The position numbers were made by a program, and so were the translations under genes. From assembly GCA_963757565.1 (NCBI GenBank), contig CAVWSB010000010.1, positions 682,001-746,000 of the forward strand: a DNA stretch of 64,000 nt. Reading direction: 5' to 3'. The notes below the pieces were generated by a model that worked only from the letters and a program-made list of their open reading frames with translations, did not search any database and was not told the DNA's origin. This DNA is from PALSA-894 sp963757565. GTDB taxonomy: Bacteria > Pseudomonadota > Alphaproteobacteria > Rhizobiales > Xanthobacteraceae. Of the stretch, positions 54,911 through 63,667 are shown piece by piece; positions within the stretch are counted from its first letter, which is position 1; every line of letters starts with the position of its first letter.

Positions 54911-56140
54911 ATGCACTGGGAAGGGAGGGCAGCCTTGCCCCCATGGCATGAGAGCATTGCGAGGCGGGCGCTTGGCGCGCGCATCGCCGTCGTTGCAGCA
55001 TTAGGGCTGCTTGCCGCCGCATGCTCGGGTATGCCCGGCGCGGACGTATTCAATCTTGGCTCGCCTCCGCCTCCACCTGCGGCGCAGCCCACCGCGGTCG
55101 GTGCCGGCCAAGTCAAGGTTGCGTTGATCCTGCCGCTCTCCGCGCAGGGCAACGGCGCAGCCGTCGCACAGGCAATGCGCAACGCCGCCGAAATGGCGCT
55201 CGCGGAATTTTCCAATCCGGACATCCAACTTCTGGTGAAAGACGACGGCGGCAATTCCTCCGGCGCTTCGCAGGCCGCGAGCCAGGCGCTTGCCGAAGGC
55301 GCCGAGATCATCCTCGGGCCACTGTTTGCTGTCTCGGTCAGTTCGGCCGCGCAGGTTGCGCGTGCGCGCGGTGTGCCGATGATCGCGTTCTCTACCGATT
55401 CAACCGTGGCAGCGCCGGGCGTGCACCTGCTCAGCTTTCTGCCCGAGTCCGACGTCGATCGCGCGATCGACTACGCGACCCGGCAGGGCAAGCGTTCGTT
55501 CGCGGCGCTGATCCCGGACAACGCCTACGGCAGTGTCGTGCAGGCTGCGTTCCAGCAGGCCGTGTCGCGCGGCGGTGGTCGCGTCGTTGCAATGGAGCGT
55601 TATCCGCTCGACCGCGCCCTCATGGTCGAGCCCGTGAAACGTGTCGCCGCGGCATTGAAGCAAGCTGATGCGATTTTCATTCCGGACGGGGCTGACTCGG
55701 TCATCACGGCGGTTCAGACGCTCGCGGCGAATGGCGTGAACACGCGCCGCATCCAGCTCATTGGCACCGGCCTGTGGGACGATCCGCGCATCTTTGCCGA
55801 GACCGGCACGCAGGGCGGTTGGTTCGCGGCGCCCGATCCGTCCGGCTATCGCGCCTTCTCGGGCCGCTACAAGAGCCGCTACGGACAGGATCCGCTCCGG
55901 CCCGCAACGCTTGCCTACGATGCGGTGTCTCTGGTCGCTGCACTGGTGAAGACGCAAGGCGCCGCACGCTTCTCCGAGGAAATCCTGACCAACGCTTCGG
56001 GCTTTGCCGGCATCGACGGTGTGTTCCGCTTCAAGCCCGACGGCACCAATCAGCGCGGACTTGCGGTGGTGCGCGTCACCTCGTCCGGTCCGCAGGTGGT
56101 CAACCCCGCACCAAAGGCATTCAGCGCGAGCGGGACTTAG
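54911..56140 (+). CDS. LppC/LpoA-like lipoprotein (penicillin-binding-protein activator family)
   Basis: A 409-residue periplasmic-binding-protein-fold lipoprotein. The signal peptide has a lipobox LLAAAC (Cys about residue 37), followed by a Pro-rich linker and the receptor-like fold: VALILPLSAQGNGAAVAQAMRNAAEMAL, ILGPLFAVSVSSAAQVARARGVPMIAFSTD and PDNAYGSVVQAAFQQAV. It belongs to the group that includes LpoA, which activates PBP1A in gamma-proteobacteria. Start ATG 54911 is chosen; the frame opens at 54821. It is divergent from rsmI, the classic lpoA-rsmI-yraN arrangement. Confidence 0.88.
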   Translation: MHWEGRAALPPWHESIARRALGARIAVVAALGLLAAACSGMPGADVFNLGSPPPPPAAQPTAVGAGQVKVALILPLSAQGNGAAVAQAMRNAAEMALAEFSNPDIQLLVKDDGGNSSGASQAASQALAEGAEIILGPLFAVSVSSAAQVARARGVPMIAFSTDSTVAAPGVHLLSFLPESDVDRAIDYATRQGKRSFAALIPDNAYGSVVQAAFQQAVSRGGGRVVAMERYPLDRALMVEPVKRVAAALKQADAIFIPDGADSVITAVQTLAANGVNTRRIQLIGTGLWDDPRIFAETGTQGGWFAAPDPSGYRAFSGRYKSRYGQDPLRPATLAYDAVSLVAALVKTQGAARFSEEILTNASGFAGIDGVFRFKPDGTNQRGLAVVRVTSSGPQVVNPAPKAFSASGT

Positions 56141-56179
56141 ACGTTCGTTACGGCACGCTCTCAAAAGCCGGCGACTGTG

Positions 56180-57061
56180 TTACGCCGTCTGATGCCGTTT
56201 CAAGAACGCGCGCGCACGGTTGATAGTGCGTGCCTTTAGATCCGCCTGCTCCTTCCAGGGAAACACTGTGATCTCGGCGTTCGGGACAAGCGACGCGATG
56301 TCGACGGAGACCTGAAGCGGGTGTGCCGGCACGTCGTCGGGCAGCACAATCAATGGCGTCTGGCAGGACTTCGCGAAGTCGCGCGGCACGCTGTAAACGA
56401 AGTCGGGTCGCGTGCGGTAAAGGTTATGCAGATACTTCTCAATGGTCCCCATAGATACATCGGGCTGACGCGCGCGCAGCTCCTTGGCCCAGACGTCACG
56501 GCCGGCGTCATACATGAAGTCAGGATTGTCCGGCCGATGCCCGACCGGCTGGCTCAGGATCGCCGCGACGACGCGCTGCGGCGCGCGCTCCATCAACTTC
56601 ATGGCGAACGGGCCGCCGATGCAGTTGCCGAAGAAGAAGAACCGGCTGATGCCGAGATGATCCATCAAGCCGAGCTGATCGTCGGCGAATGCATCCCACG
56701 GGTTATCGACTTGGACCGGTCCAGTGGACTCGCCGCCACTCGCGTTGCGCTGGTCCATGGTGATGATGCGGAAGTCGCTCTTGAATTCTTCCGGGATGTT
56801 GATCACTGCGTTCGGCCAGACTGCCATGCGGGAATTCAAACCGCCGCCGGGCGTCGCCAACAGCGGGAAGCCCGCGGCCGCGCCGGTCTCGGCGAAGCGG
56901 ATGCGGACGTTGCCTCTCTCGTAGAATCCGATTTTGGCGCCAGCCGGCAACACCTGCGGAGCAGCCGATTGCTGGGCCTGTGCGAACACCTGCGGTGCGG
57001 TGGCTACCGCAGCGGCGGCAACACCGGCTCCAAGAACAGTGCGCCGGCTTGAATCGATCAT
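56180..57061 (-). CDS. Exported alpha/beta hydrolase with Cys nucleophile motif
   Basis: A 293-residue hydrolase with a twin-arginine-like signal (DSSRRTVLGAGVAAAAVATAPQVFA). The fold shows FPLLATPGGGLNSR, then MDQRNASGGES, the nucleophile elbow FFGNCIGGPFAM with Cys in place of Ser, and an acid/His region LPDDVPAHPLQ. Related enzymes with GxCxG elbows exist, so it need not be inactive. It probably acts in the periplasm. It is monocistronic, convergent with the lipoprotein gene with 39 bp between. Confidence 0.82.
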   Translation of the reverse strand: MIDSSRRTVLGAGVAAAAVATAPQVFAQAQQSAAPQVLPAGAKIGFYERGNVRIRFAETGAAAGFPLLATPGGGLNSRMAVWPNAVINIPEEFKSDFRIITMDQRNASGGESTGPVQVDNPWDAFADDQLGLMDHLGISRFFFFGNCIGGPFAMKLMERAPQRVVAAILSQPVGHRPDNPDFMYDAGRDVWAKELRARQPDVSMGTIEKYLHNLYRTRPDFVYSVPRDFAKSCQTPLIVLPDDVPAHPLQVSVDIASLVPNAEITVFPWKEQADLKARTINRARAFLKRHQTA

Positions 57062-57197
57062 CGGCTACCTCCTTGTGGTTATTTTGTTTATGCGCGCCCG
57101 ACCGCGAGCTTCACGCGAGCGACCGCGGCAATTCCAAGAATTCAAGTGCTGCTCGTTGTATCAGGACTACGCCGGCTTGGCACGCCGGTGCACGCCT

Positions 57198-58352
57198 CTA
57201 CGCCGCGAGATCCGCCACCACGGCGTCAAGCACCGGAAACCCTTCGCGTGTGACGCGCAGGCGCCCGTCGGGTGTCTGCTCGACCATGCCTTCGGCATCG
57301 AGCGCGGCAATGCGCACCTCGTCGAGCGGGTGGCCCGAGAACGCTGCGTAACGCTTCGGTTCGATTCCTTCGGCGAGCCGAAGGCCCATCAGCAGATATT
57401 CATCCGCCTGCTCTGCGCGGGTCAGTGTTTCATCCTCGGTAACGCCGTGACCGGTGGCCTCGACTCGCATCAGCCAGGATTCGGGGCGTCGCTCGGTCGC
57501 GGTGGCGTGGCGCTTCCCGTCGATCACCAGACGCCCATGCGCGCCGGGTCCGACACCTGCATATTCGTGGTAGCGCCAGTAAACGAGATTGTGCCGGCAC
57601 TCGGCGCCGGGACGCGCGTGATTGGAAATCTCGTAGGCCGGAAGCCCGCGCGCCGCGGTGACGTCCAGCGTGGTGTCGTAGAGCGCGCGCGCCGAATCGT
57701 CGTCCGGCGTCTTGAGCTTGCCGGCCGCATGCAGTGCGGCAAACGGCGTGTCCATCTCGATGGTGAGTTGATAGAGCGAGAGATGCTCGGCGGCCTCATC
57801 GATCGCGCGTTCAAGCTCGGCGCGCCATGCCGCGGTCGTCTGACCCGGGCGCGCATAGATCAGATCGAACGAGTATCGCTCGAACGCGCCGCGCGCGATC
57901 TTCACGGCGTCGAGCGCTTCCTGTGCGGTGTGCAGCCGGCCGAGTTCTTTCAGGGAGACATCGTCGAGCGCCTGCACGCCGAGCGACACCCGATTGACGC
58001 CCGCTGCGCGATATCCCGCAAAGCGCGTCGCTTCCACGCTGGTCGGGTTCGCTTCCAGCGTCACCTCGACGTCGGGCGCAACGGTCCAGTGCCTGCCGAT
58101 CGAATCGAGAATTGCGCCGACCGTCGCAGGCTTCATCAATGACGGCGTCCCGCCCCCCATGAAGATGGTCGAGACGGTGCGGCTGCCCGTGCGCGCCGCC
58201 GTCGCGGCGATCTCGGCAGTGAAGGCGCGCACGTATCGCTCTTCGTCGACGCCGGTGTGGCGAACATGAGAGTTGAAGTCGCAGTACGGGCACTTCGACA
58301 GGCAGAACGGCCAGTGGACGTAAACGCCGAAGGCTTCCTCAGTGTCGCGCAA
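57198..58352 (-). CDS. hemW: Radical SAM protein HemW
   Basis: Heme chaperone of the HemN group, not itself coproporphyrinogen oxidase. The 4Fe-4S site is CLSKCPYC with C17, C21 and C24; GGGTPSLM, TLEANPTSVE and GVNRVSLGVQALDD follow, and YEISNHARPGAECRHNLVYW and GPGAHGR complete the family pattern. It lacks the extra N-terminal residues and extra Cys of HemN, which favours HemW. It overlaps rdgB by 14 bp as in many bacteria. Confidence 0.95.
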   Translation of the reverse strand: MRDTEEAFGVYVHWPFCLSKCPYCDFNSHVRHTGVDEERYVRAFTAEIAATAARTGSRTVSTIFMGGGTPSLMKPATVGAILDSIGRHWTVAPDVEVTLEANPTSVEATRFAGYRAAGVNRVSLGVQALDDVSLKELGRLHTAQEALDAVKIARGAFERYSFDLIYARPGQTTAAWRAELERAIDEAAEHLSLYQLTIEMDTPFAALHAAGKLKTPDDDSARALYDTTLDVTAARGLPAYEISNHARPGAECRHNLVYWRYHEYAGVGPGAHGRLVIDGKRHATATERRPESWLMRVEATGHGVTEDETLTRAEQADEYLLMGLRLAEGIEPKRYAAFSGHPLDEVRIAALDAEGMVEQTPDGRLRVTREGFPVLDAVVADLAA

Positions 58353-58977
58353 GGCAGGCCTCGGCGAGCTTGAGGAACGCGCGCGCGCGGTGCGACAGCC
58401 CTTGCCCCTTCGGTGGCAGTCCGTGCTTTTCGTCGCGACTCATCTCGCCGAAGGTAAGGTCAAAGCCGTCGGGAAGAAACATCGGATCGTAGCCGAAGCC
58501 CTCCTCGCCGCGCGGCGGCCAGATCAGAGTTCCATCCACGATCCCGTCGAATTCCTCGACATGTCCGTCCGGCCACGCGACCGCCAGCACCGAGACGAAA
58601 TGCGCTCTTCGGCTCTCCGGCGTGAAGGCATCTCGCTCGCGCAGACCCGCCTCTACCCGCTCCATCGCGTAATGGAAGTCTTTCGTCTCACCGGCCCAGC
58701 GTGCCGAATAGATGCCGGGCGCACCGTCGAGCGCATCGACCGCGAGCCCGGAATCGTCCGCAAAGGCGGGCAGTCCCGAAGCGTGCGCGGCGGCTTCCGC
58801 CTTAAGGCGTGCGTTTGCCGAGAAGGTCGTGCCGGTTTCTTCCGGCTCGGGAAGGTTCAGCTCCGCTGCCGACACCGCCTCGATGCCATAGAGCGCGAGC
58901 AACTCGCGCATCTCGATGAGCTTGCCCTTGTTGTGGGTGGCGATGACAAGGCGGCCGGTGATCTGCCGGTGCATCAC
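58339..58977 (-). CDS. rdgB: XTP/dITP diphosphatase RdgB
   Basis: Removes ITP, dITP and XTP from the nucleotide pool. The substrate loops are ATHNKGKLIEMRELL and FADDSGLAVDALDGAPGIYSARWAG, then EGFGYDPMFLPDG and SHRARAFLKL, all canonical. Length is 212 residues. It is coupled to rph by a four-base overlap upstream and to hemW by 14 bp downstream. Confidence 0.96.
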   Translation of the reverse strand: MMHRQITGRLVIATHNKGKLIEMRELLALYGIEAVSAAELNLPEPEETGTTFSANARLKAEAAAHASGLPAFADDSGLAVDALDGAPGIYSARWAGETKDFHYAMERVEAGLRERDAFTPESRRAHFVSVLAVAWPDGHVEEFDGIVDGTLIWPPRGEEGFGYDPMFLPDGFDLTFGEMSRDEKHGLPPKGQGLSHRARAFLKLAEACLARH

Positions 58978-59690
58978 ATCACGGCAAGCTTCTGCAGATC
59001 GACGAGCTTGCCGATCCCCTTGCGCGCAAGCGCGAGCAGGGCGAGCAACTGCTCCTCGCTGAAGGCGACCTTCTCGGCGGTCGCCTGAATCTCGACCAGG
59101 TTTCCGCCGCCGGTCATCACGAAATTCGCATCCGTGTCGGCCTCGGAATCTTCCGCGTAATCGAGATCGAGCACCGGGACGCCATTATGCACGCCGCACG
59201 ACACCGCCGCGATATGATCCCGCAGCGGATTGGCGCCGCGCAGCATCTCGCGCGTCTTCATCCAGTTGATGCAGTCCGAAAGCGCGACCCAGGCGCCGGT
59301 GATCGATGCGGTGCGGGTGCCGCCGTCGGCCTGGATCACGTCGCAATCGATGCTGATCTGCCGTTCGCCTAGCGCCTGCAGATCCACGATGGCGCGCAGC
59401 GAGCGTCCGATCAAACGCTGGATCTCAAGCGTGCGTCCGCCCTGCTTGCCGGCAGACGCCTCGCGCCGCGTGCGTTCGTGCGTCGCGCGCGGAAGCATGC
59501 CGTACTCGGCCGTCACCCAGCCACGTCCCTGTCCCTTGAGCCAAGGCGGTAGGCGATCCTCAAGCGTTGCCGTGACGAGCACGTGGGTGTCGCCGAATTT
59601 CACGAAGCACGAGCCCTCGGCGTATTTCACGACGCCACGATCGAGCGATACGACGCGCAACTCGTCGGGTTGTCGGCGGCTTGGCCGCAT
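58974..59690 (-). CDS. rph: Ribonuclease PH
   Basis: Phosphorolytic 3' exonuclease that trims tRNA. The N-terminal RPSRRQPDELRVVSLDRGVVKYAEGSCFVKFGDTHVLVTATLE is diagnostic; GWVTAEYGMLPRATHER and RLIGRSLRAIVDL with phosphate-binding residues follow, then DCDVIQADGGTRTASITGAW. Length is 238 residues. It leads the rph-rdgB-hemW operon, divergent in orientation from hrcA. Confidence 0.97.
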   Translation of the reverse strand: MRPSRRQPDELRVVSLDRGVVKYAEGSCFVKFGDTHVLVTATLEDRLPPWLKGQGRGWVTAEYGMLPRATHERTRREASAGKQGGRTLEIQRLIGRSLRAIVDLQALGERQISIDCDVIQADGGTRTASITGAWVALSDCINWMKTREMLRGANPLRDHIAAVSCGVHNGVPVLDLDYAEDSEADTDANFVMTGGGNLVEIQATAEKVAFSEEQLLALLALARKGIGKLVDLQKLAVM

Positions 59691-59831
59691 CGGCGATCCT
59701 TCGCTTCAAAATGCAAGAAAGCTTGCAGGGCGTGCAACGCGCGGCACATTGCATACCGCGCTTGCGGAACGCAAGGTTGCCTGGGGCGGACGCCAGATCG
59801 TCGAAGGCGAGGGGAGGATTGCCTGCGTAAG

Positions 59832-60230
59832 CTACGCGGTGAGCAGATCCGGAATGAGGGACGCGAGCCGAGGCGGTACAGACCGCGCCAGCGTGATCAC
59901 CGCCCGCCTGCCGTAGGCCGGCCTTGCGGCCGGGCGCTCTTCGCGCGACTGCGCGTAAAGGGTCTGGCCCGCGGCCGCCGAGTTCGAAGCTGTGATCAGG
60001 GAGCCCAGTTCGCATTGCGCCGCGATCGCGAGCCCGATCGCGTTGAGGTGGGCCCGCCCGTAGCAATGAACCGCCAGTTTGGCGCGTTCGCTGGGCGTAA
60101 GACCTTCCACAACGTCAGCCACAGTCTTCAGTGAGGCCTGTTGTAGCCGGTCGAGCGCCCGCGTCATGGCGGCGTGGTCATCGCGGGCGACATCGCGGCT
60201 GGCTGCGATCTTCGGTGTTGCGCGCTTCAT
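59832..60230 (-). CDS. Hypothetical protein between rph and hrcA
   Basis: A 132-residue protein without signal peptide or membrane segment. The N-terminus is basic (KRATPKIAASRDVARDD), followed by helices (HAAMTRALDRLQQASLKTVADVVEGLTPSERAKLAVHCYGRAHLNAIGLAIAAQC). The last third is Arg/Pro-rich and looks unordered. Start ATG 60230; the frame opens two codons earlier at TTG. I do not recognise it. Its position between rph and hrcA is kept in related genomes to my knowledge, but I cannot verify that here. Confidence 0.6.
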   Translation of the reverse strand: MKRATPKIAASRDVARDDHAAMTRALDRLQQASLKTVADVVEGLTPSERAKLAVHCYGRAHLNAIGLAIAAQCELGSLITASNSAAAGQTLYAQSREERPAARPAYGRRAVITLARSVPPRLASLIPDLLTA

Positions 60231-60438
60231 GACCAATTTCCTGCCGTTTTTCGGGTTGGCTCCGGCCCTGCGACGTTCCGCCTGGCCGGAGCCTGACGCC
60301 TGCCCCGAATTAACCCGCCGAACACATCATCTCATGGCAGAGTCGCTGGGAACAGTTGTGGCGATTCCGGCTAGGGAACGTCCTGAGCCGATAGCTTGAA
60401 TAGACCTAATCCGTTAATGATTGGCCGGTTGAGGAGTG

Positions 60439-61539
60439 ATGTCGTTGTCTTTCGAGGTTCCGCTCAGCGCGCCAAACTCTGCCTCACAGGCGGGTCTGGC
60501 CCTGCTTAACGAACGCTCACGCGAAATCTTCCGTCAGATCGTCGAAAGCTATCTGGCTACCGGCGAGCCGGTCGGATCGCGCAATCTTGCGCGCATCATC
60601 CCGATGACGCTGTCCCCCGCCTCGGTACGCAATGTCATGGCGGATCTCGAACAGGCGGGACTGGTCTATGCGCCGCATACGTCGGCGGGACGGTTGCCGA
60701 CCGAACGAGGCCTTCGTTTTTTCGTTGATGCGCTGATGCAGGTCGGTGATGTCGCCGAACGCGACCGGCAGGCGATCGAGGCGCAGGTTGCAGCCGCCGG
60801 CACCTCGAAGTCGGTCGACAATGTGCTGACCGAGGCCTCCGGCATGCTGTCCGGCCTGACGCGCGCGGCCGGCGTCGTGCTGGCGGTGAAACAGAACACG
60901 CGGCTCAAGCACATCGAGTTCGTGCGGCTGGAGCCGGAACGTGCGCTCGTCGTTTTGGTGGCCGAAGACGGACAGGTCGAGAATCGGATTCTGACCTTGC
61001 CGCCTGGCCTGCCGACCTCGGCCTTCACGGAGGCGACAAACTTCCTGAATGCGCGCATTCGCGGCCGCACGCTCGCCGAGGCGCGCACCGAACTCGAACG
61101 CGCGCTCGAAGCCGGCCAGGCCGAGCTCGATCAACTCACCCAGCGCCTCGTGTCGGCGGGTCTCGCGAGCTGGTCGGGTGGCGAGGCTGAAGCGCGCCAA
61201 CTCATCGTGCGCGGGCAGGCCAATTTGCTCGAGGATTTGCACGCACTGGAAGACTTGGAGCGGGTGCGTCTGCTGTTCGACGATCTTGAGACCAAGCGCG
61301 GCGTCGCCGATCTGCTCGGCCGCGCCGAGACCGCCGACGGCATGCGGATCTTTATCGGTTCGGAGAACAAGCTCTTCTCGTTATCGGGATCTTCCACGAT
61401 CGTGTCTCCCTATCGTGACGGGCAAGGCCGCATCGTGGGCGTGCTCGGCGTGATCGGCCCGACCCGCCTGAACTACGCGCGGATTATCCCGATGGTCGAT
61501 TACACCGCCAGGGTGGTCAGCAAGGTTCTGGCCGGTTGA
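60439..61539 (+). CDS. hrcA: Heat-inducible transcription repressor HrcA
   Basis: Represses groESL by binding CIRCE elements. The winged-helix N-terminus (ALLNERSREIFRQIVESYLATGEPVGSRNLARIIPMTLSPASVRNVMADLEQAGLVYAPHTSAGRLPTERGLRFFVD) is complete, followed by a GAF-like domain with LVAEDGQVENRI and GVLGVIGPTRLNYARIIPMVDYTA. Length is 366 residues. ATG 60439 is used (GAGGAG just upstream); GTG 60436 is possible. No CIRCE repeat was found upstream, so the gene is not obviously self-regulated. It is followed by grpE. Confidence 0.96.
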   Translation: MSLSFEVPLSAPNSASQAGLALLNERSREIFRQIVESYLATGEPVGSRNLARIIPMTLSPASVRNVMADLEQAGLVYAPHTSAGRLPTERGLRFFVDALMQVGDVAERDRQAIEAQVAAAGTSKSVDNVLTEASGMLSGLTRAAGVVLAVKQNTRLKHIEFVRLEPERALVVLVAEDGQVENRILTLPPGLPTSAFTEATNFLNARIRGRTLAEARTELERALEAGQAELDQLTQRLVSAGLASWSGGEAEARQLIVRGQANLLEDLHALEDLERVRLLFDDLETKRGVADLLGRAETADGMRIFIGSENKLFSLSGSSTIVSPYRDGQGRIVGVLGVIGPTRLNYARIIPMVDYTARVVSKVLAG

Positions 61540-61611
61540 TCACCAAGACTTGATTTTTGCTGGTTCAGCCCTGATATGCGGGGCGAAATAGGCACATTGC
61601 AGACGGATTGA

Positions 61612-62211
61612 ATGATGACGGATACCACCGGCGCGAACGGCACCGAGACCGTTCCCGATACCGCGTCTACAGCGGACGCACAGCCGGACCCGATCACGGC
61701 GCTGGCAAAGGAGGCCTCGGATCTGAAGGACCGCCTGCTGCGTACGCTTGCCGAGATGGAGAATCTGCGCCGCCGCACCGAGCGCGAAGTCGCGGATGCC
61801 CGCGTCTACGGGGTTACCAATTTTGCACGCGACATTCTGGCGGTTGCGGACAACATGGACCGCGCCATGAAGGCGCTCGATGACGAAATCCGCGACAAGG
61901 CCGATGCCGGAGTGAAGGCGCTGCTGGATGGTGTCGAACTCACCGAGCGCGAGCTTATCAAGGTGATGGAAAAGCACGGCGTGAAGAAGATCGAGCCGCA
62001 AGGACAGAAGTTCGATCCGAACATGCATCAGGCGATGTTCGAAATGCCTGATCCAAGTGTACCGGCCGGCACGGTCGTGCAGATCATGCAGCCCGGCTAC
62101 ACGATCGGCGAGCGCGTGTTGCGGCCTGCGCTGGTCGGCGTGTCGAAGGGCGGGCCGAAGGCGCACGCGCCGGCCGAACCCCCTGCGAACGATAATTCCG
62201 GTAAGGAATAA
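61612..62211 (+). CDS. grpE: Co-chaperone GrpE
   Basis: Nucleotide exchange factor for DnaK. The long helix LKDRLLRTLAEMENLRRRTEREVADARVYGVTNFARDILAVADNMDRAM and the beta domain KIEPQGQKFDPNMHQAMFEMPDPSVPAGTVVQIMQPGYTIGERVLRPALVGVSKG are typical. Length is 199 residues; ATG 61612 or 61615. It lies 72 bp after hrcA, the usual heat-shock pair; dnaK is not in the window. Its stop abuts that of the convergent secreted-protein gene. Confidence 0.97.
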   Translation: MMTDTTGANGTETVPDTASTADAQPDPITALAKEASDLKDRLLRTLAEMENLRRRTEREVADARVYGVTNFARDILAVADNMDRAMKALDDEIRDKADAGVKALLDGVELTERELIKVMEKHGVKKIEPQGQKFDPNMHQAMFEMPDPSVPAGTVVQIMQPGYTIGERVLRPALVGVSKGGPKAHAPAEPPANDNSGKE

Positions 62212-63171
62212 TCAGCGCGGCTCAATGCTGTCGCGGACCTGGCGCAAGCGCGGGAACACATCGTTCCAGGCGGTCTTTCTCACCACAGCAAACATTTGCA
62301 TGTAGCCGCTCTGGCCGAAGCGCAGCCACTGCACAGTCGTGACGTCGGTATCGGAAACCGAGTCCTTCGCGTCCGCGACGATTTCATAGCCTTGCGCCTG
62401 ACCAATTCGCAGCGGCTCAGATCGCGTAATCTTCACATCCTTGATGCCCGGTGCAGTGCCGAGAAGGCGCTTGGCGAACGCATCGCGGTCCTCCGGCTTT
62501 GGCGGCGCGCCGGGTGCAACACCGATAATGAAGAAGGGCTGCTCGACCGCGGTGACCTCGTCTTTCGGACCGTCGGTCAGGATCGTAAGTCCCTCGCGCC
62601 CAGAGCGGACGATGCGAAACTTTGCAAGATCGTTGATCTTGTAAGGGAGCACAGCCAGGCGCTCGCTCTCCGGCACATCTGAACGCACCGCGAGCGTCTT
62701 GAATGTGTTGCGGATGACGTCATCGGTCATCGTGGCGCGGCTTTCCTCGACCATCTGCAGCGAGGTGATCGAAGTGACGTTTGCGACATTTGCGATCAGC
62801 ACGGCCTCGTAGCGTTTCACGCCGGCGGATTCCTGCGGACCCGAAACGAAGAAACCCTTGCCGTCCTTGAAGGTCAGCGGCTCGTGCAGTTGAACCGTCA
62901 TGCCGCGCGCTCGCAACGCCTCGTCGGTGAATCCTTTTTCGAGATCGGCATACGCATTGTCGGGCAACTCGACGATCAGCATCGCAGCACTGGCCTGCGG
63001 ATTCTCGAAACCGGAAAATTTCTGGCTTGGAACGAAGCCCGCCGGTAGCGCAAATCCGACACGCGAATTGACCGGGAATACCGGATCGGCCGCATAGGCG
63101 GGGGCTACGGCAAGCACGGGCGCGATGAGCGCGGCGTACAGCGAGATTCGCAGGCCATTTTGCGAAAACAT
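62212..63171 (-). CDS. Secreted hypothetical protein
   Basis: A 319-residue protein with a signal peptide (LRISLYAALIAPVLAVAPAYAA) and a mature, soluble part beginning DPVFPVNSRVGFALPAGF. Repeating beta patterns (MLIVELPDNAYADLEKGFTDEALRARG, LTFKDGKGFFVSGPQESAGVKRYEAVLIAN) suggest a two-domain periplasmic fold. Start ATG 63171; the frame to 63297 is rejected. No enzyme motif recognised. It is convergent with grpE and divergent from the VOC gene. Confidence 0.72.
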   Translation of the reverse strand: MFSQNGLRISLYAALIAPVLAVAPAYAADPVFPVNSRVGFALPAGFVPSQKFSGFENPQASAAMLIVELPDNAYADLEKGFTDEALRARGMTVQLHEPLTFKDGKGFFVSGPQESAGVKRYEAVLIANVANVTSITSLQMVEESRATMTDDVIRNTFKTLAVRSDVPESERLAVLPYKINDLAKFRIVRSGREGLTILTDGPKDEVTAVEQPFFIIGVAPGAPPKPEDRDAFAKRLLGTAPGIKDVKITRSEPLRIGQAQGYEIVADAKDSVSDTDVTTVQWLRFGQSGYMQMFAVVRKTAWNDVFPRLRQVRDSIEPR

Positions 63172-63286
63172 GGATAACTTCCCTAAAGCCGCGCCCCCAA
63201 GACCGGTCGCCGGTGACATACAGGGTTGCAACAGAGGCCACAATGCGGCCGGGATTTCGGATTGTCGGAACCGGGAGAGGGCGACG

Positions 63287-63667
63287 ATGACGACCAATGG
63301 CAGCTTCTACTGGAACGAATTGATGACGCGCGACGCCGAGGCGGCGAAGAAATTCTATGCCGCGACGCTCGGCTGGACCTTCGAGCCGATGGCGCAGGGC
63401 GAGGGCGCGACCTATTGGGTCGCCAAGGTGGGCGAGGAACGCGTGGCCGGCATCTATCCGATTGAGGCGAACGATCAGGATACCGGTGAGGGCTGGTTTG
63501 CCTATGTGGCGGTCGCGGATCTGTCGACAGCGCTCGCGCGCGCCACCAGCGAAGGCGGCGAGGTCGTGCGCGAGCCGTGGGACGTCCCGGGCGTGGGGCG
63601 AATCGCAATCGTCAACGACAATGCCGGCAACACGATGGGGTGGATGACGCCGAGCGAGCAAGGTTAG
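63287..63667 (+). CDS. VOC-superfamily (glyoxalase-like) protein
   Basis: A 126-residue vicinal-oxygen-chelate protein: SFYWNELMTRDAEAAKKFYAATLGWTFEPM is the typical first module and WFAYVAVADLSTALARATSEGGEVVREPWDVPGVGRIAIVNDNAGNTMGW the second. Small VOC proteins of this type are of unknown substrate. ATG 63287 follows GAGAGG; the longer frame from 63125 is rejected. The stop overlaps that of the convergent alkB-like gene. Confidence 0.88.
   Translation: MTTNGSFYWNELMTRDAEAAKKFYAATLGWTFEPMAQGEGATYWVAKVGEERVAGIYPIEANDQDTGEGWFAYVAVADLSTALARATSEGGEVVREPWDVPGVGRIAIVNDNAGNTMGWMTPSEQG

Noticed and set aside
54832..55311. Extension of the rsmI frame
   Set aside because: It is antisense to the LppC-like lipoprotein gene; RsmI homologues begin close to the LYVVATPIGNL segment.
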